The notes beneath the pieces were generated by a model. That model worked only from the letters and a program-made list of their open reading frames with translations, was not told the DNA's origin and did no database searches. Shown in pieces: positions 1 through 11,900 of a stretch of 64,000 nucleotides of DNA (position 1 is the first letter of the stretch; each line of letters starts with the position of its first letter). This stretch comes from Branchiostoma floridae (lineage: Eukaryota; Chordata; Leptocardii; Amphioxiformes; Branchiostomatidae). Location: assembly GCF_000003815.2 (NCBI RefSeq), contig NW_023365762.1, forward strand, positions 80,490 through 144,489, written 5' to 3'. The translations under genes and the position numbers were made by a program.

Positions 1-2
1 CC

Positions 3-668
3 TACAAGTGTGACCGGTGTGAGTATTCCGCAATACAAAAATCCACTTTGGACCGACATCTCAGAAGGCACACACAGGAGAAACCCTACATGTGTTGGAA
101 GTGTGGGTACAGGACAACTGAAAAGTCTACCTTATCCAACCACATGAGAACCCATACAGGAGAAAAGCCCTACAAGTGTGACCAGTGTGACTATTCTACG
201 TCATTTAAATCTAATTTAGACCAACATGTAGCTAAACACACTGGCAAAAAACCCTACATGTGTGAAGAATGTGGGTACAGGACAGCTAAGAAAGCTACAT
301 TATCCTTACATATGAGAAGCCATACAGGCGAAAAACCATACAAATGTGACCAGTGCGACTATTCTGCTGCACGAAAACCCAGTTTGGACAAACATCTAAG
401 AAAGCACACTGGTGAGAAACCTTTCCTGTGTAAGGAATGTGGGCACAGAACCTCTCATCGCTCTGCCTTTGCCATACATATGAGAACTCACACAGGTGAA
501 AAACCTTACAAGTGTGACCAGTGTGACTATTCTGCAACACAGAAATCGAATTTACTCGCACATCATATAGTGAAACACACTGACGAGAAGCCCTACATGT
601 GTGGGGAGTGTGGATACAGGACAGCTCAAAGGCCCTCCCTATCCCACCATATGAAAACTCATACATAA
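3..668 (+). CDS. C2H2 zinc-finger protein, C-terminal part (5' end outside window)
   Basis: The open frame runs from the window edge (codon at 3-5) to TAA at 666-668, so the true start lies upstream; the ATG at 48 is internal. Eight C2H2 fingers are visible, joined by TGEKPY-type linkers (HTGEKPYKC, HTGEKPYMC). They alternate between a CDQCDYS type and a CGYRT type, which suggests growth by two-finger duplication. Finger 7 has one extra residue in its histidine arm (HHIVKH). The stop follows directly after the last histidine pair (MKTHT), with no effector domain in view. Family knowledge: such poly-finger proteins bind DNA in the nucleus, but target and function cannot be read here. The part shown is one uninterrupted exon. 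More decayed finger copies follow downstream. Confidence 0.9.
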   Translation, partial: YKCDRCEYSAIQKSTLDRHLRRHTQEKPYMCWKCGYRTTEKSTLSNHMRTHTGEKPYKCDQCDYSTSFKSNLDQHVAKHTGKKPYMCEECGYRTAKKATLSLHMRSHTGEKPYKCDQCDYSAARKPSLDKHLRKHTGEKPFLCKECGHRTSHRSAFAIHMRTHTGEKPYKCDQCDYSATQKSNLLAHHIVKHTDEKPYMCGECGYRTAQRPSLSHHMKTHT

Positions 669-867
669 TTTTTTAAAAACTTTAAAATGTGATTAAGGCG
701 ACTATTCCGCAATACCCGTCCGACAATCTAAAAAATACAAGTTGGCAAGAAACGCTCGACAATTTGACGTATCCAAACATATGAGAACCAATGCTGGTGA
801 AAAACCTCACAAGTTTGAGATATGTGACTATTTTCCGAAAATAGTTTCATCAGGTTGGTAGAATATA

Positions 868-990
868 GGATGAAGGAGAATTCTTTGTACACTACCAGGG
901 GGTACTTACATAGCTTACGTTTCGATGTCTCTCAGAAACGTAAGCTATGTAAGTACCCACTGGTTGTGTACAAAGAATTCTCCTTCATCC
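868..990. mobile_element. Fold-back element, about 56-bp arms
   Basis: Near-perfect inverted repeat. The left arm starts GGATGAAGGAGAATTC, the right arm ends GAATTCTCCTTCATCC, and a loop of about 11 bases (around 927-937) separates them. It splits a decayed zinc finger. No coding capacity. Confidence 0.8.
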
Positions 991-1055
991 TGTGAATATT
1001 TTGCTGTACACAAACCCTCTTTGGTCCAACATATATAAAAACACACAGGCGGGAT

Positions 1056-1600
1056 TAGAGCTGTGTACCGGTACAGTGTACCGATACAGTACCGGTACAA
1101 TCAATTAGGTACAGGCACAAAATACCGGAAACCCTGGTGTACCAGGTACTGTACCTATAATCTACAACACGTGCCATGCACAGACGGACTGCCTATCTGT
1201 CACTTAGCACTACACAAGGGAATTGACAGAAGAGTTCACTTCAAATTAAGGCAATTAGTCCCTTTAGATGGTAAAAAAACATTCCAAACTTGCAGAGACA
1301 TTTTGCATACGTTAGAAAAAAAATTACAATTTTTTCATTGTCAACATGGGGACAATTTTCGTCTTAGTTTCCATAAAATAATCCCTACTGGTGATGTTGG
1401 TGGTGTGGAATTATAGATCCTACGCAATAGGTTTGTGTCTAGTGCAATTTAACACTGTATATATCAGTTCAAACATACTTTTTTCGTCATCAAAGATTGT
1501 CAAATATTTGAACAAGCAGTTCAGGTACAAATTCAGGGATCCGGACCTGTACCTTAACCCGTGTACCTGTACCTAAAATTTGTTTCAGTACACAGCTCTA
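1056..1600. mobile_element. Non-autonomous hAT-like element (545 bp)
   Basis: Terminal inverted repeats TAGAGCTGTGTAC / GTACACAGCTCTA, flanked by an 8-bp duplication GGCGGGAT (1048-1055) / TGCGGGAT (1601-1608) matching at 7 of 8 bases. An 8-bp duplication and a terminus fitting YARNG are hAT hallmarks. Short GTACC/GGTAC palindromic motifs lie just inside both ends. The 117-codon internal ORF (1063-1416) matches nothing I recognise. Removing the element rejoins a finger linker (ACACAGGCGGGAT then ACCCTACATGTG). Confidence 0.8.
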
Positions 1601-1905
1601 TGCGGGATACCCTACATGTGTGGGAAAGGGGGAACATGTATATAGCATACAACTTTGTTCCCTTGAAAAGTCAAAAGAAGAAGAGTCACATAAGGAGTAA
1701 CCATTTAACTGTAGTCTATGTACATGTGTAGAGTAATCTACATCATAGGCCAAGTAAGTAAAAGTTATGTAGGACAATTATGGATGTGGCGGCTTTCGCC
1801 TGATTTCGAAAAAAAAAGTAGCCTTGAATGTGCTTTCATAAGTGACATCATTGCAAGGTAGCATTGGATGAGTGTTGTTGTACTACAGAGGTAAATTCAA
1901 AAGTA

Positions 1906-2545
1906 TTTCGCTATTTGAAAATAACAACTGTGGTAGCTCTTACTGTGCATGTAGATGTATATGTGAAATCAGTGTGTTAGCCTGTGCAAAGTACCTAATG
2001 CTGCTGTTATTTAGATGTAGGTGTTTTTTTTCTTTTAAAAGTATATTATTCAGTACCTAACATAGGTATACTCTTTTTATCCATTGTGGTATAATGCAGC
2101 AGTACACTTGTTCCGTTTTGTGATGTCTGTGTTGTCCACGGCACTACTAATACTGATGGAAATAAAAAGCAAACTAAAGTATAGAACCAAAAAACAAAGT
2201 ATCGTGTGTCTACATCTGTTCTTTAATGATTAGGGGGTGGGGCAAGCTTGCCTCCACCCGTCTGGAGAAATTGAAAAGAACTATATCGTTTCACAAGGTA
2301 ACAAAAAGATGTCCAATACGCTACAAACGCTGAAATATTCTTTCTGTTTGTGGTTTGTCTCATACAACATTATAACAATAATTCATTTTCAATAATTAAT
2401 ATCTATTTGTTCTCCTCAAAAGCTACCTTAAATTTATAGAGTAATAAAAACTTAACCGTACGTCACCAGTGATATTGCTAATCTTTAAATACTCTTTTCA
2501 ACATAGCGTTGAATATATTATGATAATGAGCAAGTAGCTCATGAA
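1906..2545. repeat. Dispersed ~600-bp repeat, copy 1
   Basis: Aligns along its length with 20884-21462. Shared blocks include CGCTATTTGAAAAT, CAGTACCTA, TTGTTCCGTTTTGT, GTGGGGCAAG/GTGTGGCAAG, GCCTCCACC and TACGTCACCAGTGAT. Divergence is substantial, with indels. No terminal inverted repeat or coding domain was found; it may be a non-LTR 3' region or an old duplication. Confidence 0.6.
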
Positions 2546-3072
2546 TTTAATTAGCGGTCAGGACACATTTCTTGATTAGCATCTTTTGTATCTTTCTTAT
2601 GTATAGCGTATACGGCACAAGCAACATTAAAATATTGTTAAATTCCATAATAATAATAAGTAAATGACTTATTAGTTGCATAATTTGTAATATCCGAGTA
2701 GAGGGCGTTTATCTGCTGCAGCCACGTGTCTCTGACGTCACATACTGGAAGTAGCAGTAGAAGAAGCCATTCCATGAAAAGGTTGGTGAGTTCAGCTAAT
2801 AGTTTAATGACGGCAAGTCCCAATTCATCCAGTGTGATTTATTATGTCGTTTACCGATGTAGATTAATAAATTTCATTAGAAGATCATTTAGCATCACTG
2901 TTCATCTATTCTCTATATGGGCTCATCATTTAAATGATAATTATCTCATTTTGAAATGAGATAATTAGGTTTTATTTCAAACAGTTGAGAGTACATATTG
3001 AAGATGTCATGTATATCTAAATACGATATTGTACTACTCTTGTAGATACATGTAGCATAATCTGAGGTATAT
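2546..3072. other. Non-coding gap with one perfect hairpin
   Basis: AT-rich, with no supported exon. The only structure seen is a perfect palindrome at about 2939-2966 with arms AATTATCTCATTT / AAATGAGATAATT and a 2-base loop. Confidence 0.5.
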
Positions 3073-6000
3073 ATACTAAAAATAACTTCGTTACTTTTCT
3101 ACAAGGCTTGAAAGCAAATGAAGGTTCGCCTGGGATAACCGCTAAGCGAGCCCTTCGGTAATCGCAAAGCGACCCCATACGATGGATTTTCCAGAATCTT
3201 AAACAAAGTGTGCGTGACTTTTATCACTTAAATTTCAGCTTAAAACACGCGGCGAGAAGGCAAAAAGCAATTGGAGTACTAAAAATTACTTCTTTACTTT
3301 TCTACAAGGCTTGAAAGCGAATGAAGGTTCGCCTTGGGGTAACCGCTAAGCGAACCCTTCGGTAACCGCAAAGCGACCCCATACGATGGAACTTCCAGAA
3401 TCTTAAACAAAGTGTGCGTTACTTTTATCACTTAAATTTCGTAGTAAAACCCGTGGCGAGAAGGCAGAAAGCAATTTGAGTACTAAAAATGACTTCGTTA
3501 CTTTTCTACAAGGCTTGAAAGCGAATGAAGTTTCGCCTGGGGTAACCGCTAAGCGAACCCTTCGGTAACCACAAAGCGACCCCATACGATGGAAGTTCCA
3601 GAATCTTAAACAAAGTGTGCGTTAGTTTTAGCACTTGAATTTCGTAGTAAAACCCGTGGCGAGAAGGCAGAAAGCAATTTGAGTACTAAAAATTACTTCG
3701 TTACTTTTCTACAAGGCTTGAAAGCGAATGAAGTTTCGCCTGGGGTAACCGCTAAGCGAACCCTTCGGTAACCGCAAAGCGACCCCATACGATGGAACTT
3801 CCAGAATCTTAAACAAAGTGTGCTTTACTTCTGTCACTTGAATTTCAGAGTAAAACACGTGGCGAGAAGGCAGAAAACAATTTGAGTACTAAAAATTACT
3901 TCGTTACTTTTCTACAAGGCTTGAAAGCGAATGAAGTTTCGCCTGGGTTAACCGCTAAGCGAGCCCTTCGCTAACCGCAAAGCGACCCCATACGATGGAA
4001 CTTCCAGAATCGTAAACAAAGTGTGCTTGACTTTTATCACTTGAATGTCAGAGTAAAACACGTGGCGAGAAGGCAGAAAGCAATTTGAGCGCTAAAAATT
4101 ACTTCGTTACTTTACTACAAGCCTTGAAAGCGAATGACGTTTCGCCTGGGGTAACCGCTAAGCGAGCCCTTCGGTAACCGCAAAGCGACCCCATGCGATG
4201 GAACGTGCAGAATCTTAAACAAAGTGTGCGTTACTTTTATCACTTCAACTTCAAAGTAAAACACGTGGCAAGAAGGCAGAAAGCAATTTGAGTACTAAAA
4301 ATTACTTCGTTACTTTTCTACAAGGCTTGAAAGCGAATGAAGGGTCGCCAGGGGTAACCGCTAAGCGAACCCCACGGTAACCTCAAAGCGACCCCATACA
4401 ATGGAACTTCCAGAATCATAAACAAAGTGTGCGTTACTTTTATCACATGAATTTCAGAGTAAAACCCGTGGCGAGAAGGCAGAAAGCAATTTGAGTACTA
4501 AGAATTTTTCGTTACTTTTCTACAAGGCTTGAAAGCGAATGAAGGTTCGCCTGGATTAACCGCTAAGCGAGCCCTTCGGTAACCGCAAAGCGACCCCATA
4601 CGATGGATTTTCCAGAATCTTAAACAAAGTGTGCGTTACTTCTGTCACTTGAATTTCAGAGTAAAACACGTGGCGAGAATGCGAAAAGGAATTGGAGTAC
4701 TAAAAATGACTTCGTTACTTTTCTACAAGACTTGAAAGCGAATGAAGTTTCACCTGGGGTAAACGCTAAGCGAGCCTTTCGGTAACCGCAAAGCGACCCC
4801 ATACAATGGAACTTCCAGAATCGTAAACAAAGTGTGCGTTACATTTATCACCTGAACTTCAGAGTAAAATACGTGGCGAGAAGGCAAAAAGCAATTTGAG
4901 TACTAAAAATGACTTCGTTACTTTTCTACAAGGCTTGAAAGCGAATGAAGTTTCGCCTTGGAGTAACCGCTAAGCGAACCAAAACGATGGATTTTCAAAA
5001 ATCTTAAACAAAGTGTGTGTTACTTTTGTCACTTGAAATTCAGAGTTAAACACGTGGCGAGAATGCAGAAAGCAATTGGAGTACTAAAAATTACTTCTTT
5101 ACTTTTCTACAAGCCTTAAAAGCGAATGAAGGTTCGCCTAGGGTAACCGCTAAGCGAACCCTTCGGTAACCGCAAAGCCACCCCATACGATGGAACTTGC
5201 ATAATCTTAAACAAAGTGTGCGTTACTTTAGTCACTTGAATTTCAGAGTCAAACCCGTGGCGAGAAGCAGAAAGCAATTTGAGTACTTAAAATAACTTCG
5301 TTACTTTTCTACAAGGCTTGAAAGCGAATGAAGGTTCGCCTTGGGGTAACCGCTAAGCGAGCCCTTCGGTAACCGCAAAGCGACCCCATACGATGGAACT
5401 TCCAGATTCTTCAACAAATTATGCGTTACTTTTATCACTAGAATTTCAGAGTAAAACCCGTGGCGAGAAGGCAGAAAGCAATTTGAGTACTAAAAATTAC
5501 TTCGTTACTTTTCTACATGGCTCGAAGGGAATGAAGGTTCGCCTGGGGTAACCGCTTAGCGAGCCCTTCGCTTACCGCAAAGCGACCCCATACGCATACG
5601 ATGGAACTTGCAGACTCTTGAACAAAGTGTGCCTTACTTTTGTCACTTGAATTTCGTAGTAACACGCGTGGCGAGAAGGCAGAAAGCAATTTGAGTACTA
5701 AAAATTACTTCGTTACTTTTCTACAAGGCTTGAAAGCGAATGAAGGTTCGCCTGGGGTAACCGCTAAGCGAGCCCTTCGGTAACCGCTATGCGACCCCAT
5801 ACGATGGAACTTGCAGAATCTTAAACAAAGTGTGCGTTACTTCTGTCACTTGAATTTCAGAGTAAAACCCGTGGCGAGAATGCAGAATGCAATTTGAGTA
5901 CTTAAAATTACCTCGAAACTTTTCTACAAGGCTTGAAAGCGAATGAAGGTTCGCCTGGGGTAACCGCTAAGCGAGCCCTTCGGTAACCGCAAAGCGACCC

Positions 6001-6518
6001 CATACGATGGAACGTGCATAATCTTAAACAAAGTGTGCGTTACTTTTGTCACTTGAATTTCGTAGTTACACCCGTGGCGAGAAGGCAGAAAGCAATTTAA
6101 GTACTAAAAATTACTTCGTTTTTTTTCTACAAGGCTTGAATGCGAATGAAGTTTCGCCTTGGGGTAACCGCTAAGCGAACCCTTCGGTAACCGCAAAGCG
6201 ACCCCATACGATGGATTTTCCAGAATCTTAAACAAAGTGTCCGTTAGCTTTGTCACTTTTAGTTCAGAGTAAAACACGTGGCGAGAAGGCAGAAAGCAAT
6301 TGGAGTACTAAAAATGACTTCGTTACTTTTCTACAAGGCTTGAAAGCGAATGAAGTTTCGCCTTGGAGTAACCGCTAAGCGAACCAAAACGATGGATTTT
6401 CAAAAATCTTAAACAAAGTGTGTGTTACTTTTGTCACTAGAAATTCAGAGTTAAACACGTGGCGAGAATGCAGAAAGCAATTGGAGTACTAAAAATTACT
6501 TCTTTACCTTTCTACAAG
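3073..6518. repeat. Satellite array A, ~203-bp unit, about 17 copies
   Basis: Head-to-tail units about 203-204 bp apart (the ACAAGGCTTGAAAGCG block falls at 3101, 3304, 3508, 3711 and so on). Each unit holds an internal imperfect direct repeat, GGTAACCGCTAAGCGA and GGTAACCGCAAAGCGA, about 20 bases apart. Short ORFs of about 60 codons recur on the minus strand because the unit is open there; they are by-products. A deletion variant (TAAGCGAACCAAAACGATGG) appears twice, near 4972 and 6373, showing block duplication inside the array. The array ends at CTACAAGGG near 6518. Confidence 0.95.
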
Positions 6519-7220
6519 GGCACCAACTTTAAGACCCCCGTCGTCACAACAATCAAGACTTGGCATTTAGTATCCCATTTAGTATCCTATAGCTACAAGC
6601 CATTTCCCAGAACAACAAAGTAGAGAGGATGACTAATGAATAACATTATATATATTATAATTCCATTCCATCATACCACAGCAGCCATGGGCTCCAGAGT
6701 ACACATTATGATATGCACTGATTTAGCTGTGGTGACTCTTGAAGGGCATATTTTGCTTGTATATTATATACAGTGGAAGCCATGTAATGGACTGATCCTG
6801 ATCAAGCGATGGCCAGTCCTGTCTGTCAAACGCTGTTTTTGACAGAGGTGTTTGAAATTAAAACATGATCGATCGAACAGGAGGCGGGGCTTTAGGATTG
6901 GTCCATTGCATAGCGGATTACCGCACAATTCTGTTAATTGCACGGAAATTCCAACTGTCAAACCGGTGCATTGTTGCGCAACCCAGATACAACTGTATTT
7001 GCACGAAATACTCAACTATGCAACCTTTGTTTACCCAAATCAGACGGCCATATTGTTAGTCGCATCCCAAACCGGCGCTTAACTTTGCATTGTTGCACAA
7101 CCCGGATAATTGCACGAAATAAGCAGGCAAATGGGGTGGGCAATTACTTGTACTAGTACACGGCCTCTATCATATAGTACTAGTAGCGCTCACAGTATAC
7201 TATACTCAAATACTGGATAC
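6519..7220. other. Spacer between satellite array and minus-strand gene end
   Basis: No supported exon. It contains two similar blocks, each with a TGCATTGTTGC-CAACCC-TTGCACGAAAT pattern (about 6968-7010 and 7087-7121), so an old local duplication is likely. A TATATACAGTGGAAGCC terminus-like motif near 6765 has no matching inverted partner. Confidence 0.35.
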
Positions 7221-8072
7221 TTAAAAAGACAAATGGCCTGTAAGCCTGACATTTCCCGTTGGCTCTGCGCTGATCCGTTTTAGCTCCGGTTCCTGGGTGT
7301 CACTGCACTATTCTATCACCATTGGATAAAAATGCAAGTGAATACTAGTTTCTCAATATGAACACTATCTATGTGCAAGTTAACATACCTGTCCCTAAAT
7401 GCAACAACGTCTGGTAAAGTACCAGTCTTCAGAAACACACAGGTAAACCCACCAGTTCCTAAATACTAAAACAAAATATATTGGAGGTGAAGGTACCTAT
7501 AGGCCAGGTGCAAATAACAGGATGTGCATTTTTCAATACCATAATTGACATAATGTCTCTATTATACTGAGGTACATTTCATTTACATGTATGAACTTCT
7601 TTATACCACCACCATACCATCTAACAAAAGACAACCAATGTGAACCTGCTGGACAGAACCATTTGGAAGCACAGTGGGAAAACTGGCTGACTGCTTCTGC
7701 CTACCCCAGCATCTTATCTTAATTTGTTTTCTCCAATTTCATTTTCTTGACAAATGAATGAAGAAATACAAATTACAAGCAGGATACAGAGATGAACAGA
7801 CAACACTGATAACACATGTCAATGAAGTTTGAAGGAAATATGATATGCCAAATGAAGTTACTGGATATGATTTTGGAAATGGTCAGACCTGTTTAGATAG
7901 CATCCATGAGCAATATCTTTTGTCACTGTCAGTGACAGTGAAGAGATCATTACACACCTGCATCATCATACACTTTAAGGGCTCTGGGTGATGATCCAGT
8001 TGTACATCTATAGTCGTCACAGCACCACAGACAGGCTTTAGGATCCATGTGGGTTGGAAACGTACTTGTATT
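7221..8072 (-). CDS. 3' end of an unidentified multi-exon gene (three exons)
   Basis: Three minus-strand exons join in one open frame with good splice signals: 8072-7958 (acceptor TTTTCAG, donor CAG|GTGTGTA), 7465-7389 (acceptor TTTTAG, donor CAG|GTATGTTA) and 7302-7221 (acceptor AGTGCAG, stop TAA at 7223-7221). The joined frame gives about 90 residues with segments WILKPVCGAV, YLGTGGFTCVFL, LPDVVAFRDS and, near the end, NVRLTGHLSF. Phases agree at both junctions (0, then 2). The first exon needs an upstream partner ending in phase 2, but none was found before the satellite at 8912. I do not recognise the family. Either the upstream exons lie beyond array B, or this is a relic cut off by the array. 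An alternative frame of the first exon (CLWCCDDYRC) does not continue into the next exon. Confidence 0.45.
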
Positions 8073-8276
8073 CTGAAAAGATAGAAAAAAGGCATGAAAC
8101 TATGATGACATCTTGGGGACAACACAGAAAAATTCACATAACTATTACAATATCAATTTACATTAGAATTTCCTTTGGGTAATTAAAATCTTCTTTGCCC
8201 ATATCAACCAAGGATTCTCAAGACCTCAATGAAAGAATTGGTGTGAGGGAGAATGTGATTATATACAGTCATGAGA

Positions 8277-8599
8277 AGGGCTGCATACCTTTACCATAAC
8301 ATCAGGTACAGGAATGATAATTTAGGACCGGTCCAGCTCTAGACCTGTTTGGAACCTGAACAAAACCTCCCTCCTGCTTGAAAGATCTGTTGCATGTTAG
8401 ATACACTGTCCCTGGGTATCACTTTGGTCACATTTGATTTGGTGTCGCTTCAAGTTCAAAGTTGGCTCTGAATTCAAGCTTCAGGGCAGCATTTGCCTTT
8501 TTTCCAGTGCTAAATTTTCATCTTTGTGGTAGGATTTACACATTTTCATGCTTGTGTCACAAAATCAATTTTTACCTACAGTACCAGTATGCAGCCCTA
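8277..8599. mobile_element. hAT-like MITE (AGGGCTGCATACC ends)
   Basis: Terminal inverted repeats AAGGGCTGCATAC (left) and GTATGCAGCCCTA (right), about 323 bp apart. The ends resemble those at 1056, 30617 and 31437. The flanking duplication is unclear (TCATGAGA versus TCAAGTTA), so boundaries are approximate. No coding domain. Confidence 0.55.
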
Positions 8600-8862
8600 T
8601 CAAGTTATGAGAAGTGGCAGTAGTACCTAATAGTACTAATCTCCTCCTACTATCACTGGCGGTTTACTAGCGCAATTGGAGACACTGCGTATACGTAGGA
8701 GGATGAAGTATTGTAGTACAGTACTGTAGTAATTGTAGAAGTAGTTACTCTACTATTCCAGCACTTAATTACAGTGCTGCAGGAGTCCCTGATGACACGG
8801 AAATGGGCAGCAGTCTTGACAATGAAGCATGGTATATTTACATGTACATTAGCAGTACAACC
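8600..8862. other. Spacer, nothing recognised
   Basis: Rich in GTAGTAC/GTACTA strings. No exon or repeat boundary could be supported. Confidence 0.3.
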
Positions 8863-8911
8863 TAGTGGTGCGTACCTAAAACCCGGACCTGGACTTGGAC
8901 CTAAAAATATT
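8863..8911. mobile_element. Truncated hAT-like terminus abutting the satellite
   Basis: TAGTGGTGCGTACCTAAAAC closely matches the left end of the intact element at 31437 (TAGTGATGCGTACCTAAAC). The sequence then runs straight into satellite unit sequence near 8912. No right end is present. Confidence 0.6.
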
Positions 8912-11900
8912 TAGCCCTTCGCCTTCGGTAACCGCAAAGCGACCCCATACGATGGAACTTCCAGAATCTTAAACAAAGTGTGCGTTACTTTTATCACTTG
9001 AATTTCAGAGTAAAACCCGTGGCGAGAAGGCAGAAAGCAATTTGAGTACTAAAAATTACTTCGTTACTTTTCTACATGGCTCGAAGGGAATGAAGGTTCG
9101 CCTTCGGGTAACCGCTAAGCGAACCCTTCGGTAACCGCAAAGCGACCCAGTACGATGGAAATTGCATAATCTTAAACAAATTGTGCGTTACTTTAATCAC
9201 TTGAATGTTGTAGTAAAACCCGTGAAGGGGAGGCAGAAAGCAATTTGAGTCCTAAAAATTACTTCGTTACTTTTCTACAAGGCTTGAAAGCGAATGAAGT
9301 TTTGGCTGGGGTAACCGCTAAGCCAGCCCTTCGGTAACCGCAAAGCGACCCCATACGATAGAACTTCCAGAAACTTAAACAAAGTGTGCGATACTTTTAT
9401 CACTTGAATTTCGTAGTAACACCCGTGGCGAGAAGGCAGAAAGCAATTTGAGTACTAATAATTACTTCGTTACTTTTCTACAAGGCTTGAAAGCGAATGA
9501 AGTGTCGCCTGGGGTAACCGCTAAGCGACTCTTCGGTAGCCAAATGTGACCCCATACGATGGAACTTCCAGAGTCTTAAAGAAAGTGTGCGTTTCTTTTA
9601 ACACTTGAATTTCGTAGTAAAACCCGTGGCGAGAAGGCAGAAAGCAATTTGAGTACTAAAAATGACTTCGTTACTTTTCTACAAGGCTTGAAAGCGAATG
9701 AAGGTTCGCCAGGGGTAACCGCTAAGCGAACCCTTCGGTAACCGCAAAAGTCACCCCATACGATGGAACTTGCGGAATCTTAAACAAAGTGTGCGTTACT
9801 TTTGTCAATTAAATTTCAGAGTAAAACCCGTGGCGAGAAGGCAGAAAGCAATTTGAGTACTTAAAATTACTTCGTTACTTTTCTACAAGGCTTGAAAGCG
9901 AATGAAGGTTCGCCAGGGGTAACCGCTTAGCGAGCCCTTCGCTAACCGCAAAGCGACCCCATACGCATACGATGGAACTTGCAGAATCTTGAACAAAGTG
10001 TGCGTTACTTTTGTCACTTGAATTTCGTAGTAACACCCGTGGCGAGAAGGCAGAAAGCAATTTGAGTACTAAAAATTACTTCGTTACATTTCTACAAGGC
10101 TTGACAGCGAATGAAGGTTCGCCTGGGGTAACCGCTAAGCGAGCCCTTCGGTAACCGCAAAGCGACCCCATACGATGGAACTTCCAGAATCTTAAACAAA
10201 GTGTGCGTTACTTCTGTCACTTGAATTTCAGAGTAAAACCCGTGGCGAGAATGCAGAATGCAATTTGAGTACTTAAAATTACCTCGTAACTTTTCTACAA
10301 GGCTTGAAAGCGAATGAAGGTTCGCCAGGGGTAACCGCTAAGCGAGCCCTTCGGTAACCGCAAAGCGACCCCATACGATGGAACTTGCATAATCTTTAAC
10401 AAAGTGTGCGTTACTTTTGTCACTTGAATTTCGTAGTTACACCCGTGGCGAGAAGGCAGAAAGCAATTTAAGTACTAAAAATTACTTCGTTAATTTTCTA
10501 CAAGGCTTGAATGCGAATGAAGTTTCGCCTTGGGGTAACCGCTAAGCGAACCCTTCGGTAACCGCAAAGCGACCCCATACGATGGAAGTTCCAGAATCTT
10601 AAACAAAGTGTGCGTTACTTTTACAACCTGAATTTCAGAGTAAAACCCGTGGCGAGAAGGCAGAAAGCAATTTGAGTACTAAACATTAGTTCGTTACTTT
10701 TCTACAAGGCTTGAAAGCGAATGAAGGTTCGCCTTGGGGTAACCGCTAAGCGAACCCTTCGGTAACCGCAAAGCGACCCCATACGATGGATTTTCCAGAA
10801 TCTTAAACAAAGTGTGCGTTACTTTTATCACTTAAATTTCGTAGTAAAACCCGTGGCGAGAAGGCAGAAAGCAATTTGAGTACTAAAAATGACTTCGTTA
10901 CTTTTCTACAAGGCTTGAAAGCGAATGAAGGTTCGCCTGGGGTAACCGCTAAGCGAGCCCTTCGGTAACCGCAAAGCGACCCCATACGATGGAACTTCCA
11001 GAATCTTAAACAAAGTGTGCTTTACTTCTGTCACTTGAATTTCGTAGTAAAATACGTGGCGAGAAGGCAGAAAACATACTTCGTTACTTTTCTACAAGGC
11101 TTGAAAGCGAATGAAGTTTCGCCTGGGTTAACCGCTAAGCAGGCCCTTCGGTAACCGCAAAGCGACCCCATACGATGGAACTTGCAGAATCTTAAACAAA
11201 GTGTGCGTTACTTTTGTCACTTCAACTTCAAAGTAAAACACGTGGCAAGAAGGCAGAAAGCAATTTGAGTACTAAAAATGGCTTCGTTACTTTTCTACAA
11301 GGCTTGAAAGCGAATGAAGTTTCGCCTGGGGTAACCGCTAAGCGAACCCCTCGGTAACCTCAAAGCGACCCCATACAATGGAACTTCCAGAATCTTAAAC
11401 AAAGTGTGCGTTACTTTTATCACATGAATTTCAGAGTAAAACCCGAGGCGAGAAGGCAGAAAGCAATTTGAGTACTAAAAATTTTTCGTTACTTTTCTAC
11501 AAGGCTTGAAAGCGAATGAAGGTTCGCCTGGATTAACCGCTAAGCGAGCCCTTCGGTAACCGCAAAGCGACCCCATACGATGGATTTTCCAGAATCTTAA
11601 ACAAAGTGTGCGTTACTTCTGTCACTTGAATTTCAGAGTAAAAGACGTGGCGAGAATGCGAAAAGGAATTGGAGTACTAAAAATGACTTCGTTACTTTTC
11701 TACAAGACTTGAAAGCGAATGAAGTTTCACCTGGGGTAAACGCTAAGCGAGCCCTTCGGTAACCGCAAAGCGACCCCATACAATGGAACTTCCAGAATCG
11801 TAAACAAAGTGTGCGTTACTTTTATCACCTGAACTTCAGAGTAAAATACGTGGCGAGAAGGCAAAAAGCAATTTGAGTACTAAAAATGACTTCGTTACTT

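Larger units (their letters stand above)
685..1660 (+). pseudogene. Decayed C2H2 finger copies
   Basis: Past the stop codon, finger-like text continues out of frame: CDYSA at about 692, KHMRTNAGEKPHKFEICDYF at about 773-832, CEYFAVHKPSLVQH at about 992-1032, and HTGG then PYMCG at about 1041-1055 and 1609-1625. Linker and Cys/His positions are recognisable but mutated, with stops. A fold-back element (868-990) and a 545-bp hAT-like element (1056-1600) interrupt it. Reads as the old 3' continuation, or a tandem copy, of the neighbouring gene. Confidence 0.65.

Noticed and set aside
6765-7160. Possible pogo/Tigger-like element starting CAGTGGAAGCC
   Set aside because: No matching inverted terminus or transposase frame could be found.
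3403-11000. Recurrent ~60-codon minus ORFs (MGSLCGYRR ...) in the satellite
   Set aside because: Same short frame repeated by the 203-bp unit, frequently broken; no family resemblance.
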